Below, one piece after another: positions 1-9,914 of a stretch of DNA of 64,000 bases; positions within the stretch are counted from its first letter, which is position 1; each line of letters starts with the position of its first letter. The DNA comes from an uncultured Stenotrophomonas sp. (GTDB lineage: Bacteria > Pseudomonadota > Gammaproteobacteria > Xanthomonadales > Xanthomonadaceae). Position numbers and translations under genes: made by a program. Below the pieces are notes generated by a model. It was given only the letters and a program-made list of their open reading frames with translations. It was not told the DNA's origin and searched no databases. Where the stretch lies: positions 186,001-250,000 of the forward strand of contig FLTS01000001.1 in NCBI GenBank assembly GCA_900078405.1, in the 5' to 3' direction.

Positions 1-2734
1 TCTTGCCCAGGCCATCAAGCGCACCGCACTGGATCATCGCTTCCAGCGTGCGCCGGTTGAGCTTGGCCGATTCGATGCGGGTGCAGAAATCCAGCAGCGA
101 GGCGTATTCGCCGCCCTGCAGGCGCTCGGCCACCACCGCCTCGCAGGCGCCCTGGCCGACGCCCTTGATCGCGCCCAGTCCGTAGCGGATGGTGTCGGCG
201 CTGGACGCCTCGAACATGTAGGCCGAATCGTTGACCCGCGGCGGCAGCACGTTCAGGCCGAGGTTGCGCACCTCGGCGAGGAAGCCGACCACCTTGTCGG
301 TGTTGTCCATGTCCGAGGACAGCGTGGCCGCCATGAACTCGGCCGGGTAATGGCGCTTGAGCCACGCGGTCTGGTAGCTGACCAGCGCGTAGGCGGCGGC
401 ATGCGACTTGTTGAAGCCGTAGCCGGCGAACTTCTCCATCAGGTCGAAGATCTCGTCGGCCTTGGGGCCGTCGACGCCGCCCTTGGCCGCGCCCTCGCGG
501 AAGATCTCGCGGTGCTTGGCCATTTCCGCCGGCACCTTCTTGCCCATCGCGCGGCGCAGCAGGTCGGCACCGCCCAGCGAGTAGCCGCCGACGATCTGCG
601 CCATCTGCATCACCTGCTCCTGGTACACCATGATGCCGTAGGTGTCTTTCAGGATGGCTTCGGTGCGCGGGTCGGGGTAGATGATCTCTTCCTGCCCGTG
701 CTTGCGCGCGTTGAACGAGGGGATCAGGTCCATCGGGCCGGGGCGGTACAGCGACACCAGCGCGATCAGGTCTTCGAAACGGTCCGGGCGCGCGTCCTTC
801 AGCAGCCGGCGCATGCCCGAGGATTCGAACTGGAACACCGCGCCGGTGTTGCCGTTGGCGAAGATGTCGGTGTAGGTGGGCGCGTCGTCGAGCGGGATCT
901 CGGCGATGTCGATGGGCGGGATGCCGGCGCGCCCGTGCCGCAGATTTATCGCCTTCACCGCCCAGTCGATGATGGTCAGCGTGCGCAGGCCGAGGAAGTC
1001 GAACTTCACCAGCCCCACTTCTTCCACGTCGTTCTTGTCGAACTGGGTGACCGGGTTCCTGCCGAGGCCGCCTTCGTCGTGTTCGGCGTACAGCGGGCAG
1101 AACTCGGAGAGCGGTTCGGGGCCGATCACCACGCCGCCGGCGTGCTTGCCGGCGTTGCGGGTCAGGTCTTCCAGCTGCAGGGCCAGGTCGATCAGGTCGC
1201 GGACGTCGTCCTCGGTCTCGTAGCGCTGGATCAGCTCGGCCGAGGCCATTTCCGAATCCGGGCCTTCCTTGCCGCGGCCCAGCGCGTCCTTCAGGTGGAT
1301 GCCGAGGATGTTCGGGATCAGCTTGGAAACGCCGTCCACCAGGCCATACGGGAAGCCGAGCACGCGCCCGGTGTCGCGTACCACCGCCTTGGCCGCCATC
1401 GTGCCGTAGGTGATGATCTGGCTGACCCGCTCGCGGCCGTACTTGCGCGCGACGTAGTCGATCACCTCGTCGCGGCGGTCCATGCAGAAGTCGATGTCGA
1501 AGTCGGGCATCGACACGCGTTCCGGGTTGAGGAAGCGCTCGAACAGCAGGTCGTAGCGGATGGGATCGAGGTCGGTAATGCCCAGCGCGTACGCCACCAG
1601 CGAACCCGCCCCCGAGCCGCGGCCCGGGCCCACCGGCACGCCGTTGTTCTTGCCCCAGTTGATGAAGTCCTGCACGATCAGGAAGTAGCCGGGGAAACCC
1701 ATCTTGATGATGGTGTCGAGCTCGAACTCGAGCCGCTCGAAGTAGTCCTCGCGGGTCTTGCCCGGCGCCAGCGGGGTCTTCCGCAGGCGCTCTTCAAGGC
1801 CCTCGCGCGACTGCTTCCGGATCCACGTGTCCAGCGTCTCCTCGTCGGGCACCGGGTAGTTGGGCAGGAAGTAGGTGCCCAGCCGCATCTCGACGTTGCA
1901 GCGCTGCGCCAGCGCCAGGGTGTTGTCGATGGCGTCGGGGATGTCGGCGAACAGCTCGCACATTTCCTCCGGCGTCTTCAGGTACTGCTCGCGGCTGTAC
2001 TCGCGCGGGCGCTTGGGGTCGTCCAGTACGCGGCCGGTGGAGATGCACACGCGCGCCTCGTGCGCGTCGTAGTCGGCCGCATCGAGGAAGCGCACGTCGT
2101 TGCTGGCGATCACCGGCAGGCCGCGCTGGCCGGCGGCCATCAGCGCGAACTGGTTGAAGGCCTCCTCGCCGTCGCGCCTGGTACGGGTCAGTTCCAGGTG
2201 CAGGCCGTCGCCGAACACGCGCTGCCAGTCGGCCAGCTGCTGTTCGGCCAGGTCATGGCGGCCCTCGGCGGCCAGCCGCCCGGCCAGGCTCTCGCGCCCG
2301 GCCAGCGCGAACAGGTTGTGGCAGCCGTCCTTCAGCCACTGCGGGTGCACGGCGACGCCGCCCTCATTGCGGTGGCCTTCCATCCACGCACGGGTCAGCA
2401 GCCGCGACAGGCTCAGGTAGCCTTCGCGGTCGCGGCACAGCAGGGTCATGCGCCACGGGGCGTGGCCGTCCTCGGCGATCAGCAGGTCGGCGCCGGCGAT
2501 CGGCTTGATGCCCACGCCCTCGGCGGCCTTGTAGAACTTCACCAGCGCGAACAGGTTGTTCAGGTCGGTGATGGCCAGCGCCGGCGCGCCCATCTCCACC
2601 GAGCGGCTGAGGATGTTGGGCTGCTTGGCCTTCTTCGGATCGGCCTGGTCCGGCTTGGCCGGTACGCGGATGGTGGAGTCCACCATCGAGAACTCGGTGT
2701 GGACGTGGAGATGGACGAAGCGGGGAGTGCTCAT
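1..2734 (-). CDS. dnaE: DNA polymerase III alpha subunit (partial, C-terminus outside window)
   Basis: Catalytic subunit of the replicative DNA polymerase. The frame opens at ATG 2734 (MSTPRFVHLHVHTEFSMVDS) and stays open to the window edge, giving about 911 of an expected roughly 1,170-1,200 residues. Visible are the N-terminal PHP-domain motif HLHVHTEFS, the family C polymerase catalytic aspartates in PDFDIDF and in VKFDFLGLRTL, and the stretch GPGRGSGAGSLVAYALGITD. It follows rnhB in the same direction, as in related genomes, and is the last gene of the lipid A cluster seen here. The frame at the window edge agrees with the start, so no net frameshift is present. The long open frame opposite it (350-2752 plus) is a high-GC shadow. 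Confidence 0.97.
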   Translation of the reverse strand, partial: MSTPRFVHLHVHTEFSMVDSTIRVPAKPDQADPKKAKQPNILSRSVEMGAPALAITDLNNLFALVKFYKAAEGVGIKPIAGADLLIAEDGHAPWRMTLLCRDREGYLSLSRLLTRAWMEGHRNEGGVAVHPQWLKDGCHNLFALAGRESLAGRLAAEGRHDLAEQQLADWQRVFGDGLHLELTRTRRDGEEAFNQFALMAAGQRGLPVIASNDVRFLDAADYDAHEARVCISTGRVLDDPKRPREYSREQYLKTPEEMCELFADIPDAIDNTLALAQRCNVEMRLGTYFLPNYPVPDEETLDTWIRKQSREGLEERLRKTPLAPGKTREDYFERLEFELDTIIKMGFPGYFLIVQDFINWGKNNGVPVGPGRGSGAGSLVAYALGITDLDPIRYDLLFERFLNPERVSMPDFDIDFCMDRRDEVIDYVARKYGRERVSQIITYGTMAAKAVVRDTGRVLGFPYGLVDGVSKLIPNILGIHLKDALGRGKEGPDSEMASAELIQRYETEDDVRDLIDLALQLEDLTRNAGKHAGGVVIGPEPLSEFCPLYAEHDEGGLGRNPVTQFDKNDVEEVGLVKFDFLGLRTLTIIDWAVKAINLRHGRAGIPPIDIAEIPLDDAPTYTDIFANGNTGAVFQFESSGMRRLLKDARPDRFEDLIALVSLYRPGPMDLIPSFNARKHGQEEIIYPDPRTEAILKDTYGIMVYQEQVMQMAQIVGGYSLGGADLLRRAMGKKVPAEMAKHREIFREGAAKGGVDGPKADEIFDLMEKFAGYGFNKSHAAAYALVSYQTAWLKRHYPAEFMAATLSSDMDNTDKVVGFLAEVRNLGLNVLPPRVNDSAYMFEASSADTIRYGLGAIKGVGQGACEAVVAERLQGGEYASLLDFCTRIESAKLNRRTLEAMIQCGALDGLGK

Positions 2735-2827
2735 GCCGGATCACTGCGGTGACAGGGCAGGGTAGCGGCGGGGGCGGGAGCGAACAAGGCTTGACGGGAG
2801 CCGGATGCGTTCGCACATCGCCCCGTG

Positions 2828-2905
2828 CCCTGTAGGAGCGACGTCAGTCGCGACCTGCGCTTTCCCGGTGATGCCCAGGTCGCGACTGACGTCGCTCCTA
2901 CAGGG
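2828..2905. repeat. REPIN-like GTAG palindrome pair
   Basis: Two 30-nt arms (2828-2857 and 2876-2905) are perfect reverse complements around an 18-nt loop. Each arm contains GTAGGAGCGAC-GTCA-GTCGC, itself a small hairpin. This is the GTAG-type REP layout known from Stenotrophomonas, present as an inverted doublet. It lies between dnaE and rnhB, and the right arm overlaps the end of rnhB, so that the TAG of GTAG is the rnhB stop codon (2898-2900). It probably also acts as an mRNA-stabilising or terminating hairpin, which is inference. Confidence 0.85.
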
Positions 2906-3563
2906 GCGCGTGTGCCGCGAGGGCTTCGCGTACCGGGGCGAAGCTGCGCCGGTGTTCGGGGCAGGGGCCATGCGCGCGCAGCGCCGCCAGATGCACCGGG
3001 GTGCCGTAGCCCTTGTGCCGGTCGAAGCCGTATTCGGGGTGGCGCTGGTGCAGGTCCAGCATGTAGCGGTCGCGGCTGACCTTGGCGAGGATCGAGGCGG
3101 CCATGATCGCGCGGTCGATGGCGTCGCCGCCGACCAGCGCCTCGGCCGGGCAGTGCAGGCCCTTGGGCACCTTGTTGCCGTCGATGCGCGCGAACTGCGC
3201 CGCATGCGCCACGCCTTCCAGCGCCCGGCGCATGCCCTGCATCGTCGCCTGGAAGATGTTGATGCCGTCGATCTCGGCCACGTCCACCATCACGATGCAA
3301 TGGGCCAGCGCGCGTTCGACGATGCGATCGAACAGCTGCTCGCGGCGCGCGGCGGTCAGCGCCTTGGAGTCGTCCAGCCCGTTGATGCGCGGGCGCTGCG
3401 GGTCGAACACGACCGCCGCCACCGCGACCGGCCCGGCCAGCGGGCCGCGGCCGGCCTCGTCGATGCCGGCGTAGAGCGGGGAATGGAGAGCGACGGGCGG
3501 GGAATGGGAAAACAACGACGGCTGTTCCGATGTTGCCTTCCCGATGGAGCGGGGAGGGGTCAT
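2898..3563 (-). CDS. rnhB: Ribonuclease HII
   Basis: Removes RNA from RNA-DNA hybrids and single ribonucleotides from DNA. The 221-residue frame starts at ATG 3563, which overlaps the lpxB stop (ATGA). The catalytic DEDD-type residues are visible in [13 protein letters not shown], the DDSK segment, and [23 protein letters not shown]. The first about 25 residues before the conserved LYAGIDEAG are not family-conserved and are encoded by a CATTCCCC-type repeat tract, so a shorter real protein is possible. The stop codon comes from the GTAG repeat downstream. Translational coupling to lpxB is likely from the overlap. Confidence 0.95.
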   Translation of the reverse strand: MTPPRSIGKATSEQPSLFSHSPPVALHSPLYAGIDEAGRGPLAGPVAVAAVVFDPQRPRINGLDDSKALTAARREQLFDRIVERALAHCIVMVDVAEIDGINIFQATMQGMRRALEGVAHAAQFARIDGNKVPKGLHCPAEALVGGDAIDRAIMAASILAKVSRDRYMLDLHQRHPEYGFDRHKGYGTPVHLAALRAHGPCPEHRRSFAPVREALAAHAPL

Positions 3564-4843
3564 GCGCCGGCTTCCGGCAGTTCCCCGTTTTCCGTTCCTC
3601 GTTCCCTGCCTTCCAGCAATTCCGCCACCGCGTCGGCGGCGCGGGCGGAGGCGTCCTGGCGCAGCTCCAGGTGCAGGCGGCGGTAGTCGTCCTGCAGGCC
3701 GGCCACGCATTCTGGGTGCTCGAACCACTGCAGCACGGCGGCGGCGAGGCGGTCGGGCGTGCAGTCCTGCTGGATCAGCTCCGGTGCCAGGTCGCGGCCG
3801 GCCAGCACGTTGGGCAGGGCGTAGCGGTCGACCTTGATCAGCCCCAGCAGCCTGACAATGTGCGCGGTGAGGGCGGACACGCGGTAGCCGACCACCATCG
3901 GCCGCTTGACCAGCATGGTTTCCAGCGTCGCGGTACCCGAGGCCAGCAGCACCACGTCGGCGGCCACCATCGCCTCGCGCGCGCGGCCGTCGAGCACGTG
4001 CAGGCGCGCGCCGGGCAGCGCCGAGGCGGCGATCTGCTGGTCGATCAGCTGCCGGCACTTCGCATTGGCCGCCGGCACCACGATGTGCAGGTCCGGCATG
4101 CGCTCGCAGGCCTGCCATGCTGCTTCGAAGAACGCCGGCCCCAGCCGGGCGACCTCGCCCAGCCGGCTGCCGGGCAATACCGCCAGCACCGGCGCGGTGC
4201 CGGGCAGGCCGAGCGCGGCACGGGCCTCGATGCGCTCGCTTTCCAGCGGGATCGCATCGGCCATCGGGTGGCCGACGAAGCGCGCGTCGATGCCGTGGCG
4301 GGCATAGATCGGCGGCTCCATCGGGAACAGGCACAGCACCCTGTCGGCGCTGGCCCCGATCTTCTCGGCGCGCTTCTCGCGCCACGCCCATACCGAGGGG
4401 CTGACGTAGTGCACGGTGCGCACGCCATGCTGCTTGAGCCACTGCTCGACGCCGAGGTTGAAGTCGGGTGCGTCGATGCCGATGAACACGTCCGGCTGCC
4501 AGTCCAGCACGCGCTGGCGGAAGGCCTTGCGCAGCCTCAGCAGGCGCGGCAGGTGGCGCAGGACCTCGGCCAGCCCCATCAATGCCAGTTCGCTGGCGTC
4601 GAACCAGGTCTGGCAGCCGGCGTTGCGCATCGCGTCGCCGCCGATGCCGGCGAACTCGGCATCGGGAAAACGCCGGCGCAACTCGACGATCAGGCCGGCG
4701 CCGAGGCCGTCGCCGGAGGTTTCCCCGGCACAGAGCACCACGCGCGGGGCGCGGGGAATGGAGGAAGCACAGGGGCTGCCCGGCATGGCGCCATCATTCC
4801 CCGTTTCCTGTTCCCTGTTCCCGCTGTTGTTCCCGGCATTCAT
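3560..4843 (-). CDS. lpxB: Lipid-A-disaccharide synthase
   Basis: Inner-membrane-associated glycosyltransferase joining UDP-2,3-diacylglucosamine and lipid X to make the lipid A disaccharide. The 427-residue frame starts at ATG 4843, overlapping the lpxA stop. Family motifs seen include [51 protein letters not shown] and [17 protein letters not shown]. Both ends carry low-complexity residues (NREQETGND near the N-terminus, [16 protein letters not shown] at the C-terminus) encoded by GGGAACAGGGAA-type heptad repeats. These tails look like repeat expansion into the gene rather than functional sequence. A start further in (MPGSPCASS) is possible. Confidence 0.96.
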   Translation of the reverse strand: MNAGNNSGNREQETGNDGAMPGSPCASSIPRAPRVVLCAGETSGDGLGAGLIVELRRRFPDAEFAGIGGDAMRNAGCQTWFDASELALMGLAEVLRHLPRLLRLRKAFRQRVLDWQPDVFIGIDAPDFNLGVEQWLKQHGVRTVHYVSPSVWAWREKRAEKIGASADRVLCLFPMEPPIYARHGIDARFVGHPMADAIPLESERIEARAALGLPGTAPVLAVLPGSRLGEVARLGPAFFEAAWQACERMPDLHIVVPAANAKCRQLIDQQIAASALPGARLHVLDGRAREAMVAADVVLLASGTATLETMLVKRPMVVGYRVSALTAHIVRLLGLIKVDRYALPNVLAGRDLAPELIQQDCTPDRLAAAVLQWFEHPECVAGLQDDYRRLHLELRQDASARAADAVAELLEGRERGTENGELPEAGA

Positions 4844-5631
4844 CGCTGCAATGGGCGCTCGCCGTGTTCGATGAAATCCAGCATCTGCTGCACATCGTCG
4901 CTGTCGCGGGCCTGCTCGGCCAGTTGCTGTTTGGCCTCGGCCAGCGGTACGCCGGCCACGTACAGGGTGCGGTAGGCGCGCTTGATGGCGCTGATGCGCC
5001 CGGCATCGAAACCGCGGCGCTTCAGGCCTTCGCTGTTGATGCCGCGCGGGCGGCCGTGGCCGTCGATGCCGACCATCGTGAACGGCGGGATGTCGCCGGT
5101 GACCAGCGCGCCCATGCCGAGGAAGGCGTGGTCACCGATGCGGCAGAACTGGTGGGCGCCGGCGAAGCCGCTGATGATGACCCAGCTGCCGACGCTGACG
5201 TGGCCGGCCAGGGTGGTGTTGTTGGAGAACACGCAATGGTCGGCGACGTGGCAATCGTGTGCCACGTGGCTGTAGGCCAGCATCCAGTTGTCATTGCCGA
5301 TGGTGGTGATGCCGCCGCCACCGCCGGTGCCGCGGTTGATGGTGACGAACTCGCGGATCACGTTGCGGTCGCCGATCACCAGTTCGGTGCGTTCACCGGC
5401 GTACTTCTTGTCCTGCGGCTCGCCACCGATGGCGGCGTGGCCGACGAAGCGGTTGTCGCGGCCGATGCGGGTCGGGCCGTGGATGCTGCAATGCGGGCCG
5501 ACCACGGTGCCAGCGCCGATCTCGACGTCTGCGCCGATCAGGCTGAATGCCCCCACGCGCACGTCGTCGGCCAGCCTCGCGGCGGGGTCGACGACCGCGG
5601 TGGGATGGATCAGGGGGGCGCTGTCGCTCAT
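4840..5631 (-). CDS. lpxA: UDP-N-acetylglucosamine acyltransferase
   Basis: First step of lipid A synthesis: transfer of a 3-hydroxyacyl chain from ACP to UDP-GlcNAc in the cytoplasm. The 263 residues match the normal family length. The protein is a left-handed beta-helix of hexapeptide repeats (for example [32 protein letters not shown]), with the catalytic-histidine region [19 protein letters not shown] and a C-terminal helical part ([17 protein letters not shown]). It sits 16 bp after fabZ and overlaps lpxB by ATGA, so the lpxD-fabZ-lpxA-lpxB order is the conserved lipid A operon. Confidence 0.97.
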   Translation of the reverse strand: MSDSAPLIHPTAVVDPAARLADDVRVGAFSLIGADVEIGAGTVVGPHCSIHGPTRIGRDNRFVGHAAIGGEPQDKKYAGERTELVIGDRNVIREFVTINRGTGGGGGITTIGNDNWMLAYSHVAHDCHVADHCVFSNNTTLAGHVSVGSWVIISGFAGAHQFCRIGDHAFLGMGALVTGDIPPFTMVGIDGHGRPRGINSEGLKRRGFDAGRISAIKRAYRTLYVAGVPLAEAKQQLAEQARDSDDVQQMLDFIEHGERPLQR

Positions 5632-5647
5632 GCGCGGGCTCCGGGGG

Positions 5648-6103
5648 TCATTCGCGGGTGCCGGCGCACAGCACTTCGGCGTGCGCCACCACTTCGCCGT
5701 CCACCTTGGCCTCGCCGTAGTAGACGGCCATGTTGCGGATCACGCGCTTGACCTGCACGTGCAGCTCCAGCACGTCACCGGGCACCACCTGCTTCATGAA
5801 GCGCACGTTGTCCACCTTGACCAGGTAGAACAGCTTGGATTGCGCATCGCGGCCCAGCGTGAGCTGGGTCAGCACGCCGCCGGCCTGTGCCAGTGCCTCG
5901 ATGATCAGCACCCCCGGCATGATCGGCTGGGCCGGGAAGTGGCCCTGGAAGAACGGCTCGTTGATGGTGACGTTCTTGTGCGCGACGATGGTGCGGGCGT
6001 CCACGTCCAGCGCGACCACCTTGTCCACCAGCAGGAACGGATAGCGGTGCGGGATCAGCGTGCGGATGGCGGTGACGTCGATGGGCAACTGCGGTGCGTT
6101 CAT
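5648..6103 (-). CDS. fabZ: 3-hydroxyacyl-ACP dehydratase FabZ
   Basis: Dehydrates 3-hydroxyacyl-ACP in fatty acid elongation, competing with LpxA/LpxD for the same acyl-ACP pool. The 151-residue frame starts at ATG 6103 ([27 protein letters not shown]), overlapping the lpxD stop. The hot-dog fold active-site stretch [23 protein letters not shown] holds the catalytic His (GHFP) and, further on, the helix Glu (EALAQAGG). The open frame extends upstream to 6325, but that part has no family similarity and lies over lpxD, so the shorter start is right. Confidence 0.96.
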   Translation of the reverse strand: MNAPQLPIDVTAIRTLIPHRYPFLLVDKVVALDVDARTIVAHKNVTINEPFFQGHFPAQPIMPGVLIIEALAQAGGVLTQLTLGRDAQSKLFYLVKVDNVRFMKQVVPGDVLELHVQVKRVIRNMAVYYGEAKVDGEVVAHAEVLCAGTRE

Positions 6104-7122
6104 TCCTTCTCCTTGCTCACAGACAGGATGCGCCGCGCGAGCGCATCGAGCTGCTTGAAGCGCGCGGCGTTCTTGCGCCACGTGCGGTTGTCGGTCAACG
6201 GGGTACCGGACGAATATTCGCCCGGTTCGGTAATCGAATTGCGTACCACCGAGCGGCCGGTGACGACCACGCGGTCGCAGATTTCCAGGTGGCCGACCAC
6301 GCCGACCGCGCCGCCCAGCAGGCAATAGCGGCCGATCTTCGCGCTGCCGGCGATGCCGGTGCTGCCGGCGATGGCCGAGTGCGCGCCGATGTGGACGTTG
6401 TGGGCAATCTGCACCAGGTTGTCCACGCGCACGTCTTCTTCCAGCACGGTGTCTTCCAGCGCGCCGCGGTCGATGCAGGTGTTTGCACCGATTTCGCAGT
6501 CGTCGCCGATGCGCACACCGCCCAGTTGCGGCACCTTGATCCAGTGGCCGCCGTCCATTGCCAGGCCGAAACCGTCGGCGCCGAGTACCGCGCCGGGGTG
6601 GATGCGCACGCGTTTGCCCAGCTTCACCCGGGTGACCAGGGTGACGCGGGCGATCAGCTCGCAGCCGGCGTCCAGCGTGCAGTCCTCGCCGATGATGCTG
6701 CCGGCGCCGACGATGCAGTTCTCGCCGACCACGCTGCGCGCGCCGATGCTCACGAACGGGCCGATGTGGGCGCTGGCGGCGACCTGCGCCGAGGGATCGA
6801 TCACGGCACCCGGATGGATGCCCGGTTCGCGCAGCGGCACCGCCTCGAACAGCGCGCCGATCTTGGCGAAGGTGGTGTATGGGTCCTTCGCCACCAAAGC
6901 GGTGCCGGGTGCGGCCTCTGCGTCCTCGGCGCGAAGCACCACGATGGATGCATGGCTGTCGGCCAGTTGCGCGCGGTAGCGCGGGTTGGCGAGGAAGGTC
7001 AGCTGGCCCGGGCCGGCATGGGCCAGCGTGGCCACGCCGCGGATGGCCACGGACGGGTCGCCGTGGACCTGCAGACCGAAGCGGTCGGCCAGTTCCTGAG
7101 CGGTATGGGTCGAAGTATTCAC
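6100..7122 (-). CDS. lpxD: UDP-3-O-(3-hydroxyacyl)glucosamine N-acyltransferase
   Basis: Third lipid A step: N-acylation of UDP-3-O-acylglucosamine. 340 residues, the usual length. It shows an N-terminal uridine-binding domain (ELADRFGLQVHGDPSVAIRGVATLAHAGPGQLTFLANPRYR) and then a hexapeptide left-handed helix with IAHNVHIGAHSAIAGSTGIAGSAKIG carrying the catalytic-His region. The order bamA-lpxD follows E. coli except that skp/ompH, normally between them, is absent: only 255 bp separate the two genes and no frame there fits Skp. Confidence 0.96.
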   Translation of the reverse strand: MNTSTHTAQELADRFGLQVHGDPSVAIRGVATLAHAGPGQLTFLANPRYRAQLADSHASIVVLRAEDAEAAPGTALVAKDPYTTFAKIGALFEAVPLREPGIHPGAVIDPSAQVAASAHIGPFVSIGARSVVGENCIVGAGSIIGEDCTLDAGCELIARVTLVTRVKLGKRVRIHPGAVLGADGFGLAMDGGHWIKVPQLGGVRIGDDCEIGANTCIDRGALEDTVLEEDVRVDNLVQIAHNVHIGAHSAIAGSTGIAGSAKIGRYCLLGGAVGVVGHLEICDRVVVTGRSVVRNSITEPGEYSSGTPLTDNRTWRKNAARFKQLDALARRILSVSKEKE

Positions 7123-7242
7123 GCCGGGAGTTTAGCGTCTGGAAGTGGTGGGGTCATGCGGCCGGACCGGAAAACATACACGGTGGGCACTACCGGCGCG
7201 CATGTGCGTGCACCGGAGGGTGGGCATGAAGCATACGGAGGC

Positions 7243-7363
7243 GTTCTGGAGGAGAGCCCCCCTTGGTAAGGGGGCGCGCCGAAGGCGGGGGGATCGGAAG
7301 GGCGGAGCGCGGCCCCTGGTTTCGCGTCGCGAAACCAGGGGTGCCCAAGGCATGGCCTTGGGC
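7243..7363. repeat. Intergenic hairpins downstream of bamA
   Basis: Three palindromes sit between bamA and lpxD: a C-run/G-run hairpin around 7256-7273 (CCCCCCTTGGTAAGGGGG), a perfect 14-bp stem at 7313-7326 / 7328-7341 (CCCCTGGTTTCGCG arm), and GCCCAAGG-CATGG-CCTTGGGC at 7343-7363. No T run follows on the minus strand, so these look like REP-type or attenuating hairpins rather than a clean intrinsic terminator. They may set the bamA/lpxD transcript ratio; this is inference. Confidence 0.6.
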
Positions 7364-7377
7364 GCGCGGGCAGTTCG

Positions 7378-9843
7378 TCAGAACTGTCCGCCGAAGGTGA
7401 ACTGCAGGCGCTCGATCTCGTCGCCTTCCTTCTTCTTGAACGGGAAGGCATAGCTGATCGAGATCGGGCCGACCGGCGCGCGCCACAGCAGGGCGATACC
7501 GGCCGAGGCGCGCAATTCGCCCGCATCGAAGTCGTCGCTGCCGTTGTAGACGTTGCCGAAGTCGACGAATGCCGACACGCGTGCCGACGGGCTGTCGAAC
7601 AGCTTCGGGAAGTAGGCTTCGATCGAGCCGACCGTCTTCACCGAGCCGCCCAGCGGCTGGCCGCGGTAGTAGCCGCTGATGATCTCCGAGCGCGGGCCCA
7701 GGGTGTTGTCGCGGAAGCCGCGCACCGAGTTGGTGCCGCCGGCATAGAAGTTCTCGAAGAACGGCAGCCCCGACGCCTTGACCTGGCGGTGGTTGGCGGT
7801 GGGGTTGGTGGCGCAGTCCACCACCTCGGTGGTGGCTGGGGTGCCCGGGACGGCAGGAGTGTCGCCGTCGGCCGGCGTGCCGGGAACGGCGGGGATGTCG
7901 TTCCAGCAGATGTCGCGCACCGTGTCGTTGCCGTAGGAGTCGCCGTAGCCGAGCTCGATGCGGGTGTTGATGACCAGCGACGGGATGATCGGCCAGTACC
8001 TGGAGTATTGGTAGTTGAGCTTGTAGTACTCGGCGGTCGAGCCCGGCAGCGTGACCTCCAGGCCCAGGCGCTGGTAGGTGCCGCGGGTCGGCATGAAGTA
8101 GTCGTTGCGGGTGTCGCGCGCCCAGCCCAGCTCGGTGCGCCAGGAATGGAAGGTGCGCGTGCCCATCGCATCGATGTAGTCGATGATCGACTGCGGGGTG
8201 TAGCCGCTGTAGGTGGTGATCTGGTTGCTGTCGATGCCGAACATCAGCGAGAAGCTGTCGTTCTCGGTGATCGGTATGCCGAAGATCGCCTGCGCCGCGC
8301 CATTGGTGCTGTTGTACTGGGCGGTGTTGAAGTCCGAGTAGTCCAGTTCGCGCCAGGACAGGTTGTAGCCCAGCGACACGCCATCGTCGGTGAAGTACGG
8401 GTTCATGTAGGAGAAGCCGTAGCGCTGCAGGTAGCTGCTGCGCGAGGCCTCGACCGATACCCGGTTGCCGCCGCCAAGGAAGTTGTTCTGCGACAGCTGT
8501 ACCGAGGTGGTCATGCCGTAGGACTGCGAGTAGCCCAAGCCGAACACGAAGCTGCCGGAAGTGGTTTCCTTGACGTTGTAGACCACGTCCACCTGGTCGT
8601 TGCTGCCGGTGACCGGGGTGGTTTCCACGTCCACCGATTCGAAGTAGCCCAACCGCTGGAGGCGGATCTTGGAGCGGTCGATCGCCGCCTGCGAGTACCA
8701 GGCGTTCTCGAACTGGCGCATCTCGCGGCGCAGCACTTCATCGGCGGTACGGGTATTGCCCTTGAACACGATGCGGCGCACGGCCACGCGCGGGCCCGGC
8801 ACCACCTGCATGTTCACTTCCACCGTGCGCTCGGCGCGGTTGCTGGTCGGGATCGGGTTGACCTTGGCGAAGGCGTAGCCGATGTTGGACAGGCTGTTGG
8901 TAATGCCGTCGGCGCTGAATTCCAGCAGCGCGCGAGAGAAGGTGTCGCCGGCCTTCTGGAACACCATGCGCTCGACATCTTCCTGCGGCAGGATGGTCTC
9001 GCCGGTGACCTTGATCCCGGAGATCTTGTACTGCTCGCCCTCGGTCACGCCGGCGGTGATGAACATGTCGCGCTTGTCGGGACTGATCGAGACCTGGGTG
9101 GAATCGATGCTGAAGTCCACGTAGCCGCGGTCCAGGTACCAGGAATTGAGCTTCTCCAGGTCGCCGGACAGCTTTTCCTTGGAGTACTGGTCGTCGCGGC
9201 GGTACCACGAGGCCCAGTTGTGCTCCTTGGACTCCCAGGCGTCGAGGATGTTTTCGGCCTCGAACTTCTCGGTGCCGATCAGGTTGACGTGGCGGATCTT
9301 GGCCGCCTTGCCTTCCTTGACCGCGATGGCCACGTCGACGCGGTTGCGGTCCAACGGGCTCACCGTCGGGGTGATTTCGACGTTGTACTTGCCGCGGTCG
9401 TTGTACTGGCGGCGCAGTTCCTGGGTCACCCGGTCCAGGCTCAGGCGGTCGAAGGTGCCGCCCTCGCTCAGGCCGATGTCGCTCAGGCCCTTGAGCAACT
9501 GCTCGCTCTTGATGTCCTTGTTGCCGGTGACGGTGAGCTTGTTGATCGCCGGACGCTCCTTGACCGTGACCACCAGGATGTCGCCCTGGCGGTCCAGCTG
9601 CACGTCCTCGAAGAAGCCGGTCCTGTACAGGGCGCGGATGGTGTCGCCGACCTTGGTGTCGTCGACCGTGTCGCCGCGCTCCACCGGCAGGTAGGTGAAC
9701 ACCGTGCCGGAGGCGATGCGCTGCAGACCGTCGACGCGGATGTCGCTGGCGGTGAAAGGTTCGGCAGCCTGTGCGAGCGCGGGCAGGGCCATGCCCGCGG
9801 CGAGGGCGAGGGCAAGCGGGCGGCGATGGAGAAGTCGCGTCAT
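7378..9843 (-). CDS. bamA: Outer membrane protein assembly factor BamA
   Basis: Central subunit of the BAM complex that folds beta-barrels into the outer membrane. The 821-residue protein has a signal peptide (MTRLLHRRPLALALAAGMALPALAQA), five POTRA domains (from ASDIRVDGLQRIASGTVFTYLP) and the 16-strand barrel with the conserved VRGF motif (NSVRGFRDNTLGPRS) and terminal FTFGGQF ending in Phe. A Pro/Ala/Thr repeat (PAVPGTPADGDTPAVPGTPA) with two nearby Cys lies in a predicted outer loop and is not a family-conserved segment. The start at 9843 matches relatives; ATG 9870 would add nine residues. The open frame reaching 11241 is a shadow of rseP. Confidence 0.96.
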   Translation of the reverse strand: MTRLLHRRPLALALAAGMALPALAQAAEPFTASDIRVDGLQRIASGTVFTYLPVERGDTVDDTKVGDTIRALYRTGFFEDVQLDRQGDILVVTVKERPAINKLTVTGNKDIKSEQLLKGLSDIGLSEGGTFDRLSLDRVTQELRRQYNDRGKYNVEITPTVSPLDRNRVDVAIAVKEGKAAKIRHVNLIGTEKFEAENILDAWESKEHNWASWYRRDDQYSKEKLSGDLEKLNSWYLDRGYVDFSIDSTQVSISPDKRDMFITAGVTEGEQYKISGIKVTGETILPQEDVERMVFQKAGDTFSRALLEFSADGITNSLSNIGYAFAKVNPIPTSNRAERTVEVNMQVVPGPRVAVRRIVFKGNTRTADEVLRREMRQFENAWYSQAAIDRSKIRLQRLGYFESVDVETTPVTGSNDQVDVVYNVKETTSGSFVFGLGYSQSYGMTTSVQLSQNNFLGGGNRVSVEASRSSYLQRYGFSYMNPYFTDDGVSLGYNLSWRELDYSDFNTAQYNSTNGAAQAIFGIPITENDSFSLMFGIDSNQITTYSGYTPQSIIDYIDAMGTRTFHSWRTELGWARDTRNDYFMPTRGTYQRLGLEVTLPGSTAEYYKLNYQYSRYWPIIPSLVINTRIELGYGDSYGNDTVRDICWNDIPAVPGTPADGDTPAVPGTPATTEVVDCATNPTANHRQVKASGLPFFENFYAGGTNSVRGFRDNTLGPRSEIISGYYRGQPLGGSVKTVGSIEAYFPKLFDSPSARVSAFVDFGNVYNGSDDFDAGELRASAGIALLWRAPVGPISISYAFPFKKKEGDEIERLQFTFGGQF

Positions 9844-9914
9844 GTCACGTCCGGAGGAAGTCGATTTCATTGTTGCGTGGGTGCCGGCGTATGACGACGA
9901 CAGTGGGGAAAAGT

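Noticed and set aside
350..2752. 800-residue open frame on the plus strand opposite dnaE
   Set aside because: It is an antisense shadow of a high-GC gene; composition is His/Val/Arg-rich with no domain, and dnaE motifs occupy the other strand throughout.
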